Part shown: positions 63,582-64,000 of the stretch, piece after piece
Layout of the letters: every line of letters begins with the position of its first letter
Position numbering within the stretch: position 1 is the first letter of the stretch
Assembly (NCBI RefSeq): GCF_025751495.1
Contig: NZ_JAOWKZ010000003.1
Coordinates: 248,001 to 312,000 of the forward strand
Length of the DNA stretch: 64,000 bases
Source: Albidovulum litorale
GTDB taxonomy: Bacteria > Pseudomonadota > Alphaproteobacteria > Rhodobacterales > Rhodobacteraceae
Reading direction: 5' to 3'
Made by a program: the position numbers and the translations under genes
The notes under the pieces: generated by a model
Database searches by the model: none
Told to the model about the DNA's origin: nothing
The model's input: the letters and a program-made list of their open reading frames with translations, nothing else

Positions 63582-63854
63582 ATGCCGTCGACCGAAGAGC
63601 TGGGAATCGCGCTGGCCGAGGACGTTTTGAAGGCGGTCGAGGAACTGGGCGACGAGGCGATCGTCAACGAGGTCAACAAGATCGTCGAGGCCTCGTCTTC
63701 GGGCCTCCAGGAAGCCTACATGGCCGCCATCCGCGCACAGCGCGCCTCGGCCCGGGCGCGCGAGCATCTCGAGGCGCGGCTGGAGAAAGCCCGCGCATCC
63801 AAGGCCAAACCCACGGCGGAAGCCGCTCCTGCAACCACGCACCCGCAGGGATGA
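63582..63854 (+). CDS. Small hypothetical protein
   Basis: A 90-residue, mostly helical protein, acidic and alanine-rich, ending in a coiled stretch (about 45-75, EHLEARLEKARASKA). No family recognised. It begins 4 bp after the hydrolase stop and overlaps the start of the HD-domain gene by ATGA, so the three form a small operon. Confidence 0.7.
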   Translation: MPSTEELGIALAEDVLKAVEELGDEAIVNEVNKIVEASSSGLQEAYMAAIRAQRASARAREHLEARLEKARASKAKPTAEAAPATTHPQG

Positions 63855-64000
63855 CCGACCGGCTCGACGCCCAGTTCGCCTTCCTGATAGAGGCCGACAA
63901 ACTCAAACAGGTGATCCGCGCCACCACGCTCGCCGACGGGTCGCGGCGCGAAAACTCCGGAGAACACAGCTGGCATCTGGCGCTCTACGCGCTCGTTCTT
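63851..64000 (+). CDS. HD-domain protein (YfbR-like nucleotidase), N-terminal part
   Basis: A frame starting with ATG at 63851 runs off the right edge (about 50 residues seen). It reads MTDRLDAQFAFLIEADKLKQ and ends within ENSGEHSWHLALYALVL, where the EHSWH histidine is the first metal ligand of HD-domain phosphohydrolases such as YfbR. The rest of the domain lies outside the window. Confidence 0.75.
   Translation, partial: MTDRLDAQFAFLIEADKLKQVIRATTLADGSRRENSGEHSWHLALYALVL

Overview
The window is about 64 kb of GC-rich DNA from an alphaproteobacterium, most likely a Rhodobacteraceae member (Rhodobacter/Paracoccus/roseobacter type). The pointers are an iscR-iscS-sufB-x-sufC-sufD-x-sufS order, an IscR without the usual cysteine ligands, an extra sigma-54 gene, an Irr/ICE-like box and many ATGA stop/start overlaps. 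I see no rRNA, no CRISPR array and no intact insertion sequence. The one tRNA is tRNA-Arg(CCG). All family names come from reading motifs by eye; no database search was run.

1-9.5 kb is an acetoin catabolism island. On the minus strand lie acoX-acoA-acoB-acoC, then, after a terminator-like hairpin, an AhpD-like protein, a peroxiredoxin and a partial AcoR activator. DUF779 and an acetaldehyde-type dehydrogenase follow, and a divergent sigma-54 paralogue (RpoN) lies next to them. Both acoX and the dehydrogenase have textbook -24/-12 promoters, so the sigma factor, its activator and its targets sit together. 9.9-12.7 kb is a tetR, CoA-ligase, enoyl-CoA hydratase operon. 13.6-19.2 kb is a spermidine/putrescine-type ABC transporter plus an SDR, divergent from a LuxR regulator. 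19.4-22.5 kb is a FecCD-type ABC importer behind a clear cobalamin riboswitch.

22.8-37.1 kb is the most unusual part. Eight minus-strand genes overlap head to tail: a response regulator fused to a glycosyltransferase, two GT4 enzymes, an MsbA-like ABC exporter, two APH-like kinases, another GT4 and a histidine phosphatase. Divergent from them are a sensor kinase and an NtrC-like regulator that lacks the sigma-54 contact loop. A further APH/glycosyltransferase pair faces this. I read it as a signal-controlled glycoconjugate or glycolipid production and export system, possibly undescribed.

37.6-53.5 kb is a catabolic region: two polar amino acid ABC transporters, class II aldolase, GST, creatininase family, MATE pump, a desaturase-type oxygenase with its own Rieske ferredoxin, GntR and LysR regulators, an M29/NicX-like protein, an ACMSD-like amidohydrolase and a Rieske oxygenase. 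Two identical 14-bp palindromes precede the second ABC operon and the desaturase/ferredoxin/GntR operon, pointing to shared GntR control.

53.5-64 kb holds the tRNA, the suf iron-sulfur assembly operon (with five small proteins of unknown role inserted) read from iscR, and, divergently, an alpha/beta hydrolase, a small protein and the start of an HD-domain protein.
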